Positions 35,654 through 44,430 are shown, counted from the first letter of the stretch. The stretch is 64,000 nucleotides of DNA from UBA7398 sp964632545 (GCA_964632545.1 CAZWBQ010000002.1:1-64000), one strand, 5' to 3'. Notes: generated by a model from the letters alone, not told the origin. Made by a program: numbers and translations.

Positions 35654-37242
35654 TGACTATCTCTGATGCGTTCCATATTTACGACACCACGCTTCGTGAT
35701 GGCGCGCAACAAGAAGGTTTAAATCTTTCCGTTCACGACAAACTTACAATCGCGCGACACCTTGATGAACTCGGTGTTGGTTTTATTGAAGGTGGCTGGC
35801 CAGGTGCAAATCCTAAAGATACAGAATTTTTTGCACTTGCCAAAAAAGAATTAAAGTTAAAAAACGCAACATTTGTGGCATTTGGTGCAACTCGACGTCC
35901 AGGTGTTAAAGCAGCAGATGACATGCTGCTCCGCGCACTTGCTGATTCTGGCGCACCTGCAGTGACTCTGGTTGCAAAAGCACATGACCGCCATGTTGAT
36001 TTAGCACTTAAAACTAACCTTGATGAGAACCTCGCCATGATTCGCGAATCAATTAAATTCTTAAAAGAAGGCGGACAACGAGTATTTCTAGATGCCGAAC
36101 ATTTTTTCGATGGCTACCGGTCTAATCCAGCTTATGCGCTCGAAGTTGTTCGTGTTGCTTCCGAAGCTGGCGCTGATGTTGTTGCGCTTTGCGATACTAA
36201 CGGCGGCATGTTGCCAGATGAACTTTCTCAAGTTGTGCACGATGTATTAGGAAAGAGCGCAGCTCGCCTTGGAATTCATTGCCATAACGATACTGGGTGT
36301 GCAATTGCTAACTCACTCGCTGCAGTTGCAGCAGGAGCTACCCATGTGCAAGGCACTCTAAATGGTTATGGCGAACGTACTGGTAATGCAGATTTAGTTT
36401 CGATTATCGCAAATCTTGAATTGAAGAAGAAGCAATTAGTTTTACCTAAGAATTCACTGCATGAAGCATTCCGAATCTCACATGCAATTGCTGAAGTTAC
36501 AAATGTGGCGTCCAGTGCCCGTCAACCATATGTTGGAATTTCTGCATTTGCACATAAAGCAGGGCTACATGCATCTGCAATTAAAGTTGACCCAGCACTT
36601 TATCAACACGAAGATCCAGCTAGCGTTGGTAACGATCGCCGGATGTTGGTCTCGGATATGGCAGGTCGAGCATCAATTGAATTGAAATCTCAAGAGCTTG
36701 GTATAGATATCGGTAACGATAAAGAAGTACTTACTAGAGTTGTAGAACGCGTTAAAGAGATGGAATCGCGAGGCTACACATTTGAAGCTGCGGATGCATC
36801 ATTTGAGTTATTACTTCGGGAAGAGATTGATGGCAAGCGCGCACAGTTTTTTAAGATTGAAAAGTGGGAGACAGTTGTAGACCAAGAAGAAGATGGCAAC
36901 GTTAAGTCTCGTGCAAATGTTACGATCATTGCACACGGTGAAAAAATTGAATCATCTGGAACTGGAAACGGTCCAGTAAATGCGATCGATACTGCGCTCC
37001 GTTCCGGGTTAGAAAAACTTTATCCAGAGCTTAAGAAATTAGAACTTACTGATTATAAAGTGCGAATTCTAGAAGGTCGATTGGGAACTGGTGCAGTTAC
37101 TCGCGTTCTCGTAGAAACCAGTGATGGAAATGGTGAATGGAACACAATTGGTGTGCATGAAAACGTTATCGCTGCATCTGCGATGGCGTTAGAAGATGCC
37201 GTTACATATGGCCTATTACGACAAGGCAAAATACCGGAGTAG
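35653..37242 (+). CDS. cimA: (R)-citramalate synthase
   Basis: A 529-residue enzyme of the homocitrate/isopropylmalate synthase family that joins pyruvate and acetyl-CoA. The catalytic TIM barrel begins with YDTTLRDGAQQEG (about 9-21), HCHNDTG marks the metal-binding histidines, and a C-terminal LeuA-type regulatory domain occupies about 390-529. The DGAQQEG form and the FIEGGWPGANPKD stretch are typical of CimA rather than LeuA. It gives isoleucine synthesis independent of threonine. Substrate assignment is from sequence style, not assay. Confidence 0.9.
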   Translation: MTISDAFHIYDTTLRDGAQQEGLNLSVHDKLTIARHLDELGVGFIEGGWPGANPKDTEFFALAKKELKLKNATFVAFGATRRPGVKAADDMLLRALADSGAPAVTLVAKAHDRHVDLALKTNLDENLAMIRESIKFLKEGGQRVFLDAEHFFDGYRSNPAYALEVVRVASEAGADVVALCDTNGGMLPDELSQVVHDVLGKSAARLGIHCHNDTGCAIANSLAAVAAGATHVQGTLNGYGERTGNADLVSIIANLELKKKQLVLPKNSLHEAFRISHAIAEVTNVASSARQPYVGISAFAHKAGLHASAIKVDPALYQHEDPASVGNDRRMLVSDMAGRASIELKSQELGIDIGNDKEVLTRVVERVKEMESRGYTFEAADASFELLLREEIDGKRAQFFKIEKWETVVDQEEDGNVKSRANVTIIAHGEKIESSGTGNGPVNAIDTALRSGLEKLYPELKKLELTDYKVRILEGRLGTGAVTRVLVETSDGNGEWNTIGVHENVIAASAMALEDAVTYGLLRQGKIPE

Positions 37243-37251
37243 CCTTGTCAG

Positions 37252-38154
37252 ATGGAATCGACGCTGGTTAGCGAGTATCGCGAGCATTTAGTTATCGATC
37301 GCAACCTCTCGGAAAATTCAATTAGAGCATATCTCGCTGATTTAGAATCGCTCCTAGAACATATTAATAAACTTGGAGTTACTGAGTTCTCGCAATTGGA
37401 TTTAAATCATCTCCGTTCTTGGCTAGCCAATTTACAAACTAGAGGAGCCGCACGCTCTTCGATGTCGCGCCGAGTAGTTTCAATTCGAGCATTTACTTAT
37501 TGGGGCGCAAAAAATGGTTGGTTAAGTAGCGATATTGGACAGCAACTTGTAGCGCCAAAACCACAGCGAACGCTCCCAAATATTTTAGATATTGAAAGTG
37601 CAATTACAACTATGGATGCGCTGGCCACACGTGTCGATGAAGGTGGCGGAATTGGCGCGATAAGAGACCGAGCAATTGTTGAAGTTCTTTACGCATCTGG
37701 AATTCGCGTTTCGGAACTCTGCGGTTTAGATATTCACGATATCGATTTCGATAGGAATACATTAAGAGTAATCGGTAAAGGCAATAAAGAGAGAATAGTT
37801 CCGATTGGCTTACCTGCAGTTCGCGCGCTCAATGCCTGGTTAGATTCCCGCAATGAGTTAGTAAATGATGGGTCGGGAAATGCACTCTTTCTTGGAACTC
37901 GAGGTAAACGAATTGATCAGCGCACTGTTCGAGAGATTGTTTATGTCGCAGTTGATGCACTTGGTGGTGCAAAAAAGATGGGCCCACATGGATTGCGACA
38001 TTCTGCCGCGACTCATTTATTAGAGGGCGGTGCGGATTTAAGAACTGTGCAAGAAATATTGGGACACTCTTCCTTAGCAACAACGCAGATCTATACCCAT
38101 GTTTCGCAAGATCGTTTAAAAGCGGCTTATAAACAAGCTCACCCACGAGCGTAA
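37252..38154 (+). CDS. xerC: Tyrosine recombinase XerC
   Basis: A 300-residue tyrosine recombinase that resolves chromosome dimers at dif. An N-terminal SAM-like DNA-binding domain (1 to about 95) precedes the catalytic domain with Arg152, Lys176, His246, Arg249, His272 and the nucleophile Tyr281. XerC is favoured over XerD because actinobacterial xerC lies near rpsB, which is 1.3 kb downstream here. No attachment sites or phage genes surround it, so it is housekeeping rather than an integrase. Confidence 0.85.
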   Translation: MESTLVSEYREHLVIDRNLSENSIRAYLADLESLLEHINKLGVTEFSQLDLNHLRSWLANLQTRGAARSSMSRRVVSIRAFTYWGAKNGWLSSDIGQQLVAPKPQRTLPNILDIESAITTMDALATRVDEGGGIGAIRDRAIVEVLYASGIRVSELCGLDIHDIDFDRNTLRVIGKGNKERIVPIGLPAVRALNAWLDSRNELVNDGSGNALFLGTRGKRIDQRTVREIVYVAVDALGGAKKMGPHGLRHSAATHLLEGGADLRTVQEILGHSSLATTQIYTHVSQDRLKAAYKQAHPRA

Positions 38155-38163
38155 TAAAAGAGT

Positions 38164-39132
38164 TTAAGTAAGAATAGAACTAAATGGGTGTTCGGTTTCA
38201 ATAATGCGAACAGATTTTGTACGTCCGCGCATCACGATTGAATTTGAAGTGATGTGATGCTCGCCGTAACGAACTCCTCGCAGCAGTTCGCCATCTGTAA
38301 TTCCCGTTGCAGCAAAGAAAACATCATCGCCTTTTACTAAATCATCAGTTGTTAATATTTGACTCAAATCTAAACCTTGCGCTTGTGCTTTCGCCCGTTC
38401 TTCATCACTGCGCGGATGTAGCCGACCTTGAATTGCGCCGCCTAAACATTTCATCGCGCAAGCGGCAATGATGCCTTCAGGTGTTCCACCAATTCCCATA
38501 AGTAAATCAATACCAGTATTGGAGCGAGCTGCTTCGACTGCGCCAGCAACATCGCCATCAGTAATGAATTTAATACGAGCGCCAGCTTCACGAATATCTT
38601 TTACGAGTTGGTCATGACGTGGTCTATCAAGTACTACAACAGTCAATGAGGAGATATCAACATGTTTTGCTTTAGCAACTTTTTGTAAATTAACTTTTAC
38701 TGGCGCAGTTATATCAATTACATCGGCAGCCTCAGGGCCAGTAACTAATTTCTCCATATAGAAAACGGCAGAAGGATCAAACATTGCACCGCGAGCAGAA
38801 AGCGCAATTACCGAAATCGCATTGTTCATTCCTTTTGCAGTAAGTGTGGTGCCGTCAACGGGGTCTACGGCAACATCTGCCGGGGAGCCGGTGCCATCGC
38901 CAACTTCCTCACCGTTATAAAGCATTGGGGCGTTATCTTTTTCGCCCTCACCAATTACTACTACGCCTTTCATGGAAACTGTTGAAATCATTTTGCGCAT
39001 TGCATCTACTGCGGCTTGATCTGCGCCATCTTTGTTGCCGCGGCCAACCCAACTCGATGCTGCAATTGCAGCGGTCTCGGTAACTCGAACTAATTCAAGT
39101 GCGAGGTTTCGCGATGGAAGGGTTTTTGCCAT
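38164..39132 (-). CDS. glpX: Fructose-1,6-bisphosphatase, class II
   Basis: A 322-residue GlpX-type phosphatase for gluconeogenesis. The metal-binding acids are in VIGEGEKDNAPM and the VDPVDGTTL motif (about 88-96), and GIGGTPEG is the C-terminal family motif. The gene is on the minus strand, convergent with xerC (9 bases between), and reads away from rpsB. A TAGATT -10 ends 6 bases before its ATG. Confidence 0.96.
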   Translation of the reverse strand: MAKTLPSRNLALELVRVTETAAIAASSWVGRGNKDGADQAAVDAMRKMISTVSMKGVVVIGEGEKDNAPMLYNGEEVGDGTGSPADVAVDPVDGTTLTAKGMNNAISVIALSARGAMFDPSAVFYMEKLVTGPEAADVIDITAPVKVNLQKVAKAKHVDISSLTVVVLDRPRHDQLVKDIREAGARIKFITDGDVAGAVEAARSNTGIDLLMGIGGTPEGIIAACAMKCLGGAIQGRLHPRSDEERAKAQAQGLDLSQILTTDDLVKGDDVFFAATGITDGELLRGVRYGEHHITSNSIVMRGRTKSVRIIETEHPFSSILT

Positions 39133-39138
39133 GGCGCC

Positions 39139-39144
39139 AATCTA
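39139..39144 (-). promoter_or_regulatory. Candidate -10 for a leaderless glpX transcript
   Basis: On the minus strand TAGATT is followed by GGCGCC and then the glpX ATG, so the transcript would start at the ATG. There is no Shine-Dalgarno sequence. No -35 could be assigned with confidence. Confidence 0.45.
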
Positions 39145-39197
39145 GCGGAACCCCTTTATTTAACGGTTTTACGCAGGGCTTTTAGATTGGTCGTGGA

Positions 39198-39225
39198 TTT
39201 TGCACGCTCGTTGCTCAGGTAGGAT
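39198..39225 (+). promoter_or_regulatory. Candidate rpsB promoter
   Basis: TAGGAT (39220-39225) is a reasonable TANNNT -10. The -35 (TTTTGC at 39198-39203, 16-base spacer) is weak. A start near 39232 would place the UUCG hairpin at the very 5' end of the rpsB mRNA. Confidence 0.4.
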
Positions 39226-39233
39226 TTGGCCTG

Positions 39234-39363
39234 CACAGACCTTCGGGTTTGTGACATCTCAGTACTCAAATAACACCTCGGTCTGATTTCAAAGGTAAAA
39301 CTGCGAACTCAGTAGGTGACTCGAGTACGACGGGTTAAACAAAATGTTTAACCATAAACCGAG
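39234..39363 (+). ncRNA. Structured rpsB mRNA leader, candidate cis-regulatory RNA
   Basis: The 278-base gap before rpsB contains several consistent helices. CACAGACC-TTCG-GGTTTGTG (39234-39253) is an 8-bp stem with a UUCG tetraloop. GTACTC (39262-39267)/GAGTAC (39323-39328) encloses CACCT (39274-39278)/AGGTG (39314-39318), which encloses CTGA (39283-39286)/TCAG (39309-39312). GGTTAAACA/TGTTTAACC (39333-39341/39345-39353) is a 9-bp hairpin. CTCGGT (39277-39282) can alternatively pair with ACCGAG (39358-39363), excluding the inner helices. A T6 run follows at 39368-39373. This resembles a ribosomal-protein autoregulatory leader; S2 binding is only an inference. Confidence 0.5.
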
Positions 39364-39410
39364 CGGGTTTTTTACGTGCGCGTAGAAAACCTTAAAAGGA
39401 GTGTGCCGCC

Positions 39411-40262
39411 ATGGCGGTTGTAACAATGCGAGAACTTCTCGACAGCGGAGTCCATTTCGGACACCAGACTCGTCGATGGAATCCAAAGATGAAGCGCTTT
39501 ATTTTCACAGAGCGTAATGGCATCTACATCATCGATATCCAACAATCACTTGCTTTAATTGATCAAGCATACGATTTCGTAAAAGATGCAGTCGCTAAAG
39601 GCGGACACATTCTTTTCGTTGGAACAAAGAAACAAGCACAAGAGCCAATCATTAGCCAAGCAGCGCGAGTTGGCATGCCACATGTAACTGAGCGTTGGCT
39701 CGGCGGCATGCTTACAAACTTCCCAACCGTTTACAAGCGTGTACAACGTTTGAAAGAACTCGAAGCTCTAGAAGCATCTAATGATCAACTACTAACTAAA
39801 AAAGAACTTTTGTTAATGAAGCGTGAACGAATCAAGCTATTTAAAAACCTTGACGGTATCCGCCATATGACTAAATTGCCTGCAGCTATTTGGGTTGTGG
39901 ACACTAAGAAGGAACACCTAGCTGTTGCGGAAGCGCACAAACTTGGTATCCCAGTTATCGCAATCTTGGATACAAATTGCGATCCAGATGAAGTTGATTA
40001 CAAGATTCCTGGTAACGACGATGCGATCCGCTCAGTAACGCTACTAACTCGGGTAATTGCTGATGCAATTGCCGCTGGTTTACAAGCACGTTCTGCAATC
40101 GCTGCGACTAAAGAAGCAGCGGCTGAAGCAGCACGAGCTGGCGCAGAATCGGTTGCAAGCGGCGAGCCACTTGCTGATTGGGAAAAAGATTTACTCGGCG
40201 CAGCAGCAACTGAGGTTGTAGCAGAAGTACCTGCTGCAACTGATGAAAGCGCAGGCGCATAA
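39411..40262 (+). CDS. rpsB: 30S ribosomal protein S2
   Basis: A 283-residue S2 with the usual core beginning MRELLDSGVHFGHQTRRWNPKM and the ITDRWLGG-like ERWLGGMLTN stretch. The C-terminal about 45 residues are Ala/Glu-rich and low-complexity, an extension common in Actinobacteria. AAAAGGAG precedes the ATG. The start codon is the centre of a 12-base palindrome CCGCCATGGCGG (39406-39417). tsf follows with no gap. Confidence 0.97.
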   Translation: MAVVTMRELLDSGVHFGHQTRRWNPKMKRFIFTERNGIYIIDIQQSLALIDQAYDFVKDAVAKGGHILFVGTKKQAQEPIISQAARVGMPHVTERWLGGMLTNFPTVYKRVQRLKELEALEASNDQLLTKKELLLMKRERIKLFKNLDGIRHMTKLPAAIWVVDTKKEHLAVAEAHKLGIPVIAILDTNCDPDEVDYKIPGNDDAIRSVTLLTRVIADAIAAGLQARSAIAATKEAAAEAARAGAESVASGEPLADWEKDLLGAAATEVVAEVPAATDESAGA

Positions 40263-41090
40263 GTGGCGTACACAGCTGAAGATGTAAAGCGATTACGCGA
40301 AGCAACCGCGGCGGGAATGCTTGATTGTAAGAAAGCGCTTGATGAATCAGGTGGCGATTACGAAAAGGCTGTTGAAATTATTCGCGTTAAAGGTCAGAAA
40401 GGCATCACTAAGCGTGAGGGCCGGACTACCTCTAACGGTTTAGTTGTTGCAAAAGCTGATGGCAACACTGCGGTAATGCTCGAACTTAACTGCGAAACAG
40501 ATTTCGTAGCAAAGGGCGATCGATTCCAAGCTGCTGCTAACGAGTTATTAGAACAACTCTTTGCAACCAAGATCAAAGATGTAACTGGGTTCTCAGCTTC
40601 AAAGTTAGCCTCTGGCAAAACTGTGCAAGAACAAATTGATGAAGCTAATGCAACACTTGGCGAAAAAATCGAACTTCGCCGGGTTGCAGTTCTCGATGGC
40701 TCACCAGTTGGTTTGTACTTGCACCGCACTAGTCCAGATCTACCGCCACAAGTTGGTGTAGTAGTTCAGCTAACTAAAGCAAACCCAGAAACTGGTAAAG
40801 ATATTGCGCAACATATTGCGGCGTTCTCGCCACAATACTTAAAGCGCGAAGAAGTACCAGCTGAGTTAGTTGAAAACGAGCGCCGCCTTGCAGAAGAGAC
40901 AGCTCGCAATGAAGGCAAACCCGATGCGGCGATTGCCAAGATAACTGAAGGTCGAGTTACTGGATTTTTTAAAGATGTCACGCTCCTAGAGCAGGCATTT
41001 GCGAAAGATCAGAAGAAATCGGTCCAACAGGTTCTAGATGAGGCCGGAACTACTGTGTCTGCCTTCCACCGATTCCGCGTTGGTCAGTAA
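40263..41090 (+). CDS. tsf: Elongation factor Ts
   Basis: A 275-residue guanine-nucleotide exchange factor for EF-Tu. The N-terminal UBA-like domain carries VKRLREATAAGMLDCKKAL, and NCETDFVAK is the conserved core contact. The start is GTG at 40263 directly after the rpsB stop. Length is normal for Actinobacteria. Confidence 0.98.
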   Translation: MAYTAEDVKRLREATAAGMLDCKKALDESGGDYEKAVEIIRVKGQKGITKREGRTTSNGLVVAKADGNTAVMLELNCETDFVAKGDRFQAAANELLEQLFATKIKDVTGFSASKLASGKTVQEQIDEANATLGEKIELRRVAVLDGSPVGLYLHRTSPDLPPQVGVVVQLTKANPETGKDIAQHIAAFSPQYLKREEVPAELVENERRLAEETARNEGKPDAAIAKITEGRVTGFFKDVTLLEQAFAKDQKKSVQQVLDEAGTTVSAFHRFRVGQ

Positions 41091-41129
41091 CCTTTCCCTA
41101 GGGATTTAACGGAACTGATTAAGTAATCG

Positions 41130-41197
41130 AAGTTAAGAAAGGAGCACTCAAGATGGCTAGTAATCGAAAAAGCTATCGTCGAGTGCTCCTTAAACTT
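41130..41197 (+). promoter_or_regulatory. Hairpin burying the pyrH ribosome-binding site
   Basis: AAGGAGCACTC (41139-41149) is perfectly complementary to GAGTGCTCCTT (41181-41191), giving an 11-bp stem. The 5' arm contains the pyrH Shine-Dalgarno AAGGAG, and the ATG at 41153 is in the 31-base loop. The stem can be extended across an internal loop by AAGTT (41130-41134)/AACTT (41193-41197). The 3' arm lies in codons 10-13 of pyrH. The folded form would block initiation, so it is a candidate translational switch. The inverted repeat is seen directly; regulation is inferred. Confidence 0.6.
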
Positions 41198-41875
41198 TCT
41201 GGCGAAGTTTTTGGTGGCGAGAAGGGAATCGGCGTTGATCCCGATGTTGTACATGATGTTGCAAACCAAATCGCTGATGTAGTTAGAAGCGGCGTAGAAG
41301 TAGCAATTGTGGTTGGTGGCGGTAATTATTTCCGCGGCGCGGAGCTACAAACTCGCGGTATGGATCGCGCTCGCGCTGATTACATGGGCATGCTGGGTAC
41401 GGTAATGAATTGTTTAGCGTTACAAGATTTTCTAGAAAAAGAAGGAATTGATACTCGAGTTCAGACTGCAATCGCTATGGGTCAAGTTGCCGAACCTTAT
41501 GTACCTCGGCGTGCTATCCGTCACTTAGAAAAAGGTCGCGTAGTTATATTTGGCGCTGGCGCCGGAATGCCATTTTTCACAACAGATACCGTTGCAGCAC
41601 AACGTGCACTTGAAATCGGCGTGGATGCACTATTGCTTGCTAAGAGCGGTGTTGATGGTGTTTATAGCGCAGATCCTCGCAAAGATAAGAGCGCTACTAA
41701 ATACGAAAAAATTTCTTATGATGAAGTTTTAAGTAAGTCACTTGCAGTTGCAGATGCTGCGGCATTTGCACTCTGTCGGGAAAATAGTTTGCCGATAGTG
41801 GTCTTTGATTTAATGAGAAACGGAAACATTGCACGTGCAGTTGCTGGTGAAAATATTGGAACCATCGTTTCCTAA
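41153..41875 (+). CDS. pyrH: Uridylate kinase
   Basis: A 240-residue amino-acid-kinase-fold enzyme that phosphorylates UMP to UDP, acting as a hexamer. Signatures are RVLLKLSGEVF near the N terminus, GGGNYFRG, and the Asp-rich ADPRKDKSA region. The ATG follows AAAGGAG, which lies in an 11-bp inverted repeat with codons 10-13. It is in the standard rpsB-tsf-pyrH-frr order, linking nucleotide supply to translation. Confidence 0.98.
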   Translation: MASNRKSYRRVLLKLSGEVFGGEKGIGVDPDVVHDVANQIADVVRSGVEVAIVVGGGNYFRGAELQTRGMDRARADYMGMLGTVMNCLALQDFLEKEGIDTRVQTAIAMGQVAEPYVPRRAIRHLEKGRVVIFGAGAGMPFFTTDTVAAQRALEIGVDALLLAKSGVDGVYSADPRKDKSATKYEKISYDEVLSKSLAVADAAAFALCRENSLPIVVFDLMRNGNIARAVAGENIGTIVS

Positions 41876-41905
41876 AAGTTTTCCTAATAAGTAAGAAGGA
41901 GCAAA

Positions 41906-42469
41906 ATGTCGGATCTAGCCGCAATAACAAGTGACACCACTGCCAAGATGGCTAAGGCAGTAGATGTGGCAAAGGAAGATTTTGCGAGCATCCGTACTGG
42001 CCGCGCACACCCATCCATGTTCGGAAAAATCATGGTGGACTATTACGGCACTTACACCCCGCTTTCGCAATTAGCCTCGGTTCAAGTTCCAGAAGCACGG
42101 ATGGCCTTAATTACCCCTTATGACAAAGGCGCAATGGCTTCTATTGAAAAAGCGATTCGCGAATCAGACTTAGGAGTCAATCCAGGCAACGATGGTGGCG
42201 TAATTCGAATTAACTTCCCACAATTAACCGAAGAACGTCGCAAAGAGTTCATCAAGGTCGCCAAGAATAAAGGCGAAGAATCTAAAGTTTCCCTGCGCAA
42301 TATCCGACGTAATGCAAAAGAAGCGATGGAAAAGCTAGAAAAAGATGGCGTAATTGGCAAAGATGATTTAACTAGAGCTGAAAAAGATTTAGAGAAATTC
42401 ACTTCTGATCATGTGGCAAAAATTGATGACCTACTAAAACACAAAGAGGTTGAACTTCTCGAAGTTTAG
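41906..42469 (+). CDS. frr: Ribosome recycling factor
   Basis: A 187-residue RRF that, with EF-G, splits post-termination ribosomes. It shows the RTGRAHPSMF stretch near residue 31, the VQVPEARMALI-type core and the C-terminal long helices. AGAAGGAG precedes the ATG. Length is standard; it follows pyrH by 30 bases. Confidence 0.98.
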   Translation: MSDLAAITSDTTAKMAKAVDVAKEDFASIRTGRAHPSMFGKIMVDYYGTYTPLSQLASVQVPEARMALITPYDKGAMASIEKAIRESDLGVNPGNDGGVIRINFPQLTEERRKEFIKVAKNKGEESKVSLRNIRRNAKEAMEKLEKDGVIGKDDLTRAEKDLEKFTSDHVAKIDDLLKHKEVELLEV

Positions 42470-42481
42470 AGAATAACTCTT

Positions 42482-43327
42482 ATGTCCGATCTGCACTCAT
42501 TGAACGAAGCAATTAATAAAAAGGCTGGGCGAAAGCTACTGCCTTCAATTGCAGTTTCACTTTCTTTGATGGCGCTAATTTTTGGGACCATGAAATATTT
42601 ACCAATTGCATTTGCTGGCGTGGTTACCGTGGCTGTGGTGCTCAGCGTCCGTGAGCTAACTCGAGCATTCAAAGTTGCTGATTTTCGGGTTTCACTTTTG
42701 CAACTTTCAGTAGCAACAACTGCTTTAATGGTTTCGTCTTGGTTCGGTGGCGTTGCCGGGCTTGCCGTTGCCACTGCTTTGATATTGCCGATTCTTTATT
42801 TCCTCATCTTGTTAAAAGGTATTTCTGGTTTTGTTAAGAACTCCACCGCAACAACTTTCACCTTGCTCTATCTTGGATTTCTCGGTGGCTTCTTAATTCT
42901 CTTAGCGCGACCACATAATGGTTTATTAAATATTGCAACGTTAGTAATTTTGGTTGGCTGTAACGATACTTTTGCTTACATATTTGGCGTATTACTTGGC
43001 AAGCATCCATTAGCTGAAAAAATCAGCCCAAAGAAAACCTGGGAAGGTTTTGCTGGGGGATTGGTATTTACTGCAATCGGCGGCGCGTTAACTTTCCGAT
43101 ATATGCTCGATTACAACCCACTTATTGGTGCTGCCGTTGGAGTTTTAGGGGTAATTACCGCAACTGTTGGGGATTTAATTGAAAGCGCACTAAAGCGAGA
43201 TTTATCAATTAAAGATATGGGGAATTTGCTTCCTGGACATGGTGGCATGCTGGATCGATTGGATTCTGCGCTACTTACAGCGCCGTCACTTTGGTGCGTG
43301 CTTGAACTAATTAAGCACTTCTCATGA
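42482..43327 (+). CDS. cdsA: Phosphatidate cytidylyltransferase
   Basis: A 281-residue membrane enzyme that makes CDP-diacylglycerol from phosphatidate. It has about seven to eight transmembrane helices and the CDP-signature region from ISPKKTWEGFAGG (about 181-193) through the C-terminal DLIESALKRDLSIKDMGNLL-type stretch and PGHGGMLDRLDS motif. It overlaps rlmN by 4 bases (ATGA). Confidence 0.96.
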   Translation: MSDLHSLNEAINKKAGRKLLPSIAVSLSLMALIFGTMKYLPIAFAGVVTVAVVLSVRELTRAFKVADFRVSLLQLSVATTALMVSSWFGGVAGLAVATALILPILYFLILLKGISGFVKNSTATTFTLLYLGFLGGFLILLARPHNGLLNIATLVILVGCNDTFAYIFGVLLGKHPLAEKISPKKTWEGFAGGLVFTAIGGALTFRYMLDYNPLIGAAVGVLGVITATVGDLIESALKRDLSIKDMGNLLPGHGGMLDRLDSALLTAPSLWCVLELIKHFS

Positions 43328-44430
43328 GTGAAATTAAATTAGTTTTTGAAGAACCAAAGCAGCGAAAGAAAGCGCCTGAGCATTTAGCTGATTTATCGCC
43401 AGAAGCGCGTCGCGCAAAAGCTATTGAGTTGGGCTTGCCTGCCTTTCGCGCTAACCAAATATCAACTCATTACTTCACACACTTTAGTGATGATCCTGAA
43501 ACTTGGACCGATATCCCAGCCACAATGCGACCACTTGTTGCCGAGCATTTCATGCCTAAATTAATCACTTTAGTGCGATCAGTGGATTGCGATAATGGAA
43601 AGACTAGAAAAGATTTGTGGAAGTTACATGACGGCGTAATGGTGGAATCGGTAATTATGCGTTACAAAGATCGCACCACTGTTTGTATTTCATCGCAAGC
43701 TGGTTGCGGCATGAATTGTCCTTTCTGTGCTACCGGTCAAGCAGGTTTAACTAGAAACTTAACTGCTGGTGAAATAACTGCGCAGATAGTTGCGGCAGCA
43801 AAAGCTTGTAATGATGGTGATATCGGCGATGGACCAACTCGACTATCAAATGTGGTTTTCATGGGGATGGGCGAACCGTTAGCTAATTACAATCCAGTTA
43901 TTCGCACCGTCAGAAATATTATTTCGCCAAACCCAGACGGACTTGGTATTGGAGCCCGTTCAGTAACTGTCTCAACAGTTGGCCTAGTTCCAGGTATTGA
44001 AAAGTTAATGAAGGAAGATATTCAAGTAACGCTTGCAATTTCACTTCACACACCTGATGATGAACTTCGCGACACTTTGGTGCCAATTAACTCTCGTTGG
44101 AAAGTTAAAGAAGTTTTAATGGCAGCTGATGCATATTCGGATAACACGGGTCGGCGATATTCCATCGAGTACGCGATGATTAGAGATATTAACGACCAAG
44201 CTTGGCGAGCAGATTTACTTGGCCGGCTATTGAAAAATAGAGATGCGCACGTCAATTTAATTCCGCTAAATCCAACTCCTGGTTCAAAATGGACTGCATC
44301 AAGAAAAAAAGATGAAATGGAGTTTGTGAAAATTCTTGAAGACTATGGAGTTACAGTAACGGTTCGTGATACTAGAGGTCGCGAAATTGATGGCGCTTGT
44401 GGCCAGCTCGCCGCCGCGGAAAAGGCTTAA
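43324..44430 (+). CDS. rlmN: 23S rRNA (adenine2503-C2)-methyltransferase RlmN
   Basis: A 368-residue radical-SAM methyltransferase modifying A2503 of 23S rRNA and A37 of some tRNAs. The cluster cysteines are Cys128, Cys132 and Cys135 in CGMNCPFC. The resolving cysteine is in the C-terminal IDGACGQLA, and GMGEPLANY is the family motif. The stop codon overlaps that of the convergent iclR-type gene in a shared TTAA. Confidence 0.96.
   Translation: MSEIKLVFEEPKQRKKAPEHLADLSPEARRAKAIELGLPAFRANQISTHYFTHFSDDPETWTDIPATMRPLVAEHFMPKLITLVRSVDCDNGKTRKDLWKLHDGVMVESVIMRYKDRTTVCISSQAGCGMNCPFCATGQAGLTRNLTAGEITAQIVAAAKACNDGDIGDGPTRLSNVVFMGMGEPLANYNPVIRTVRNIISPNPDGLGIGARSVTVSTVGLVPGIEKLMKEDIQVTLAISLHTPDDELRDTLVPINSRWKVKEVLMAADAYSDNTGRRYSIEYAMIRDINDQAWRADLLGRLLKNRDAHVNLIPLNPTPGSKWTASRKKDEMEFVKILEDYGVTVTVRDTRGREIDGACGQLAAAEKA

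Noticed and set aside
37252..38154. Tyrosine recombinase as sign of a mobile element or integration site
   Set aside because: It has the length and context of housekeeping XerC near rpsB, with no phage genes, direct repeats or tRNA target beside it.
41102..41106. CCCTAGGG palindrome after tsf as terminator
   Set aside because: An 8-base palindrome around 41097-41104 cannot form a usable hairpin and no T-run follows.
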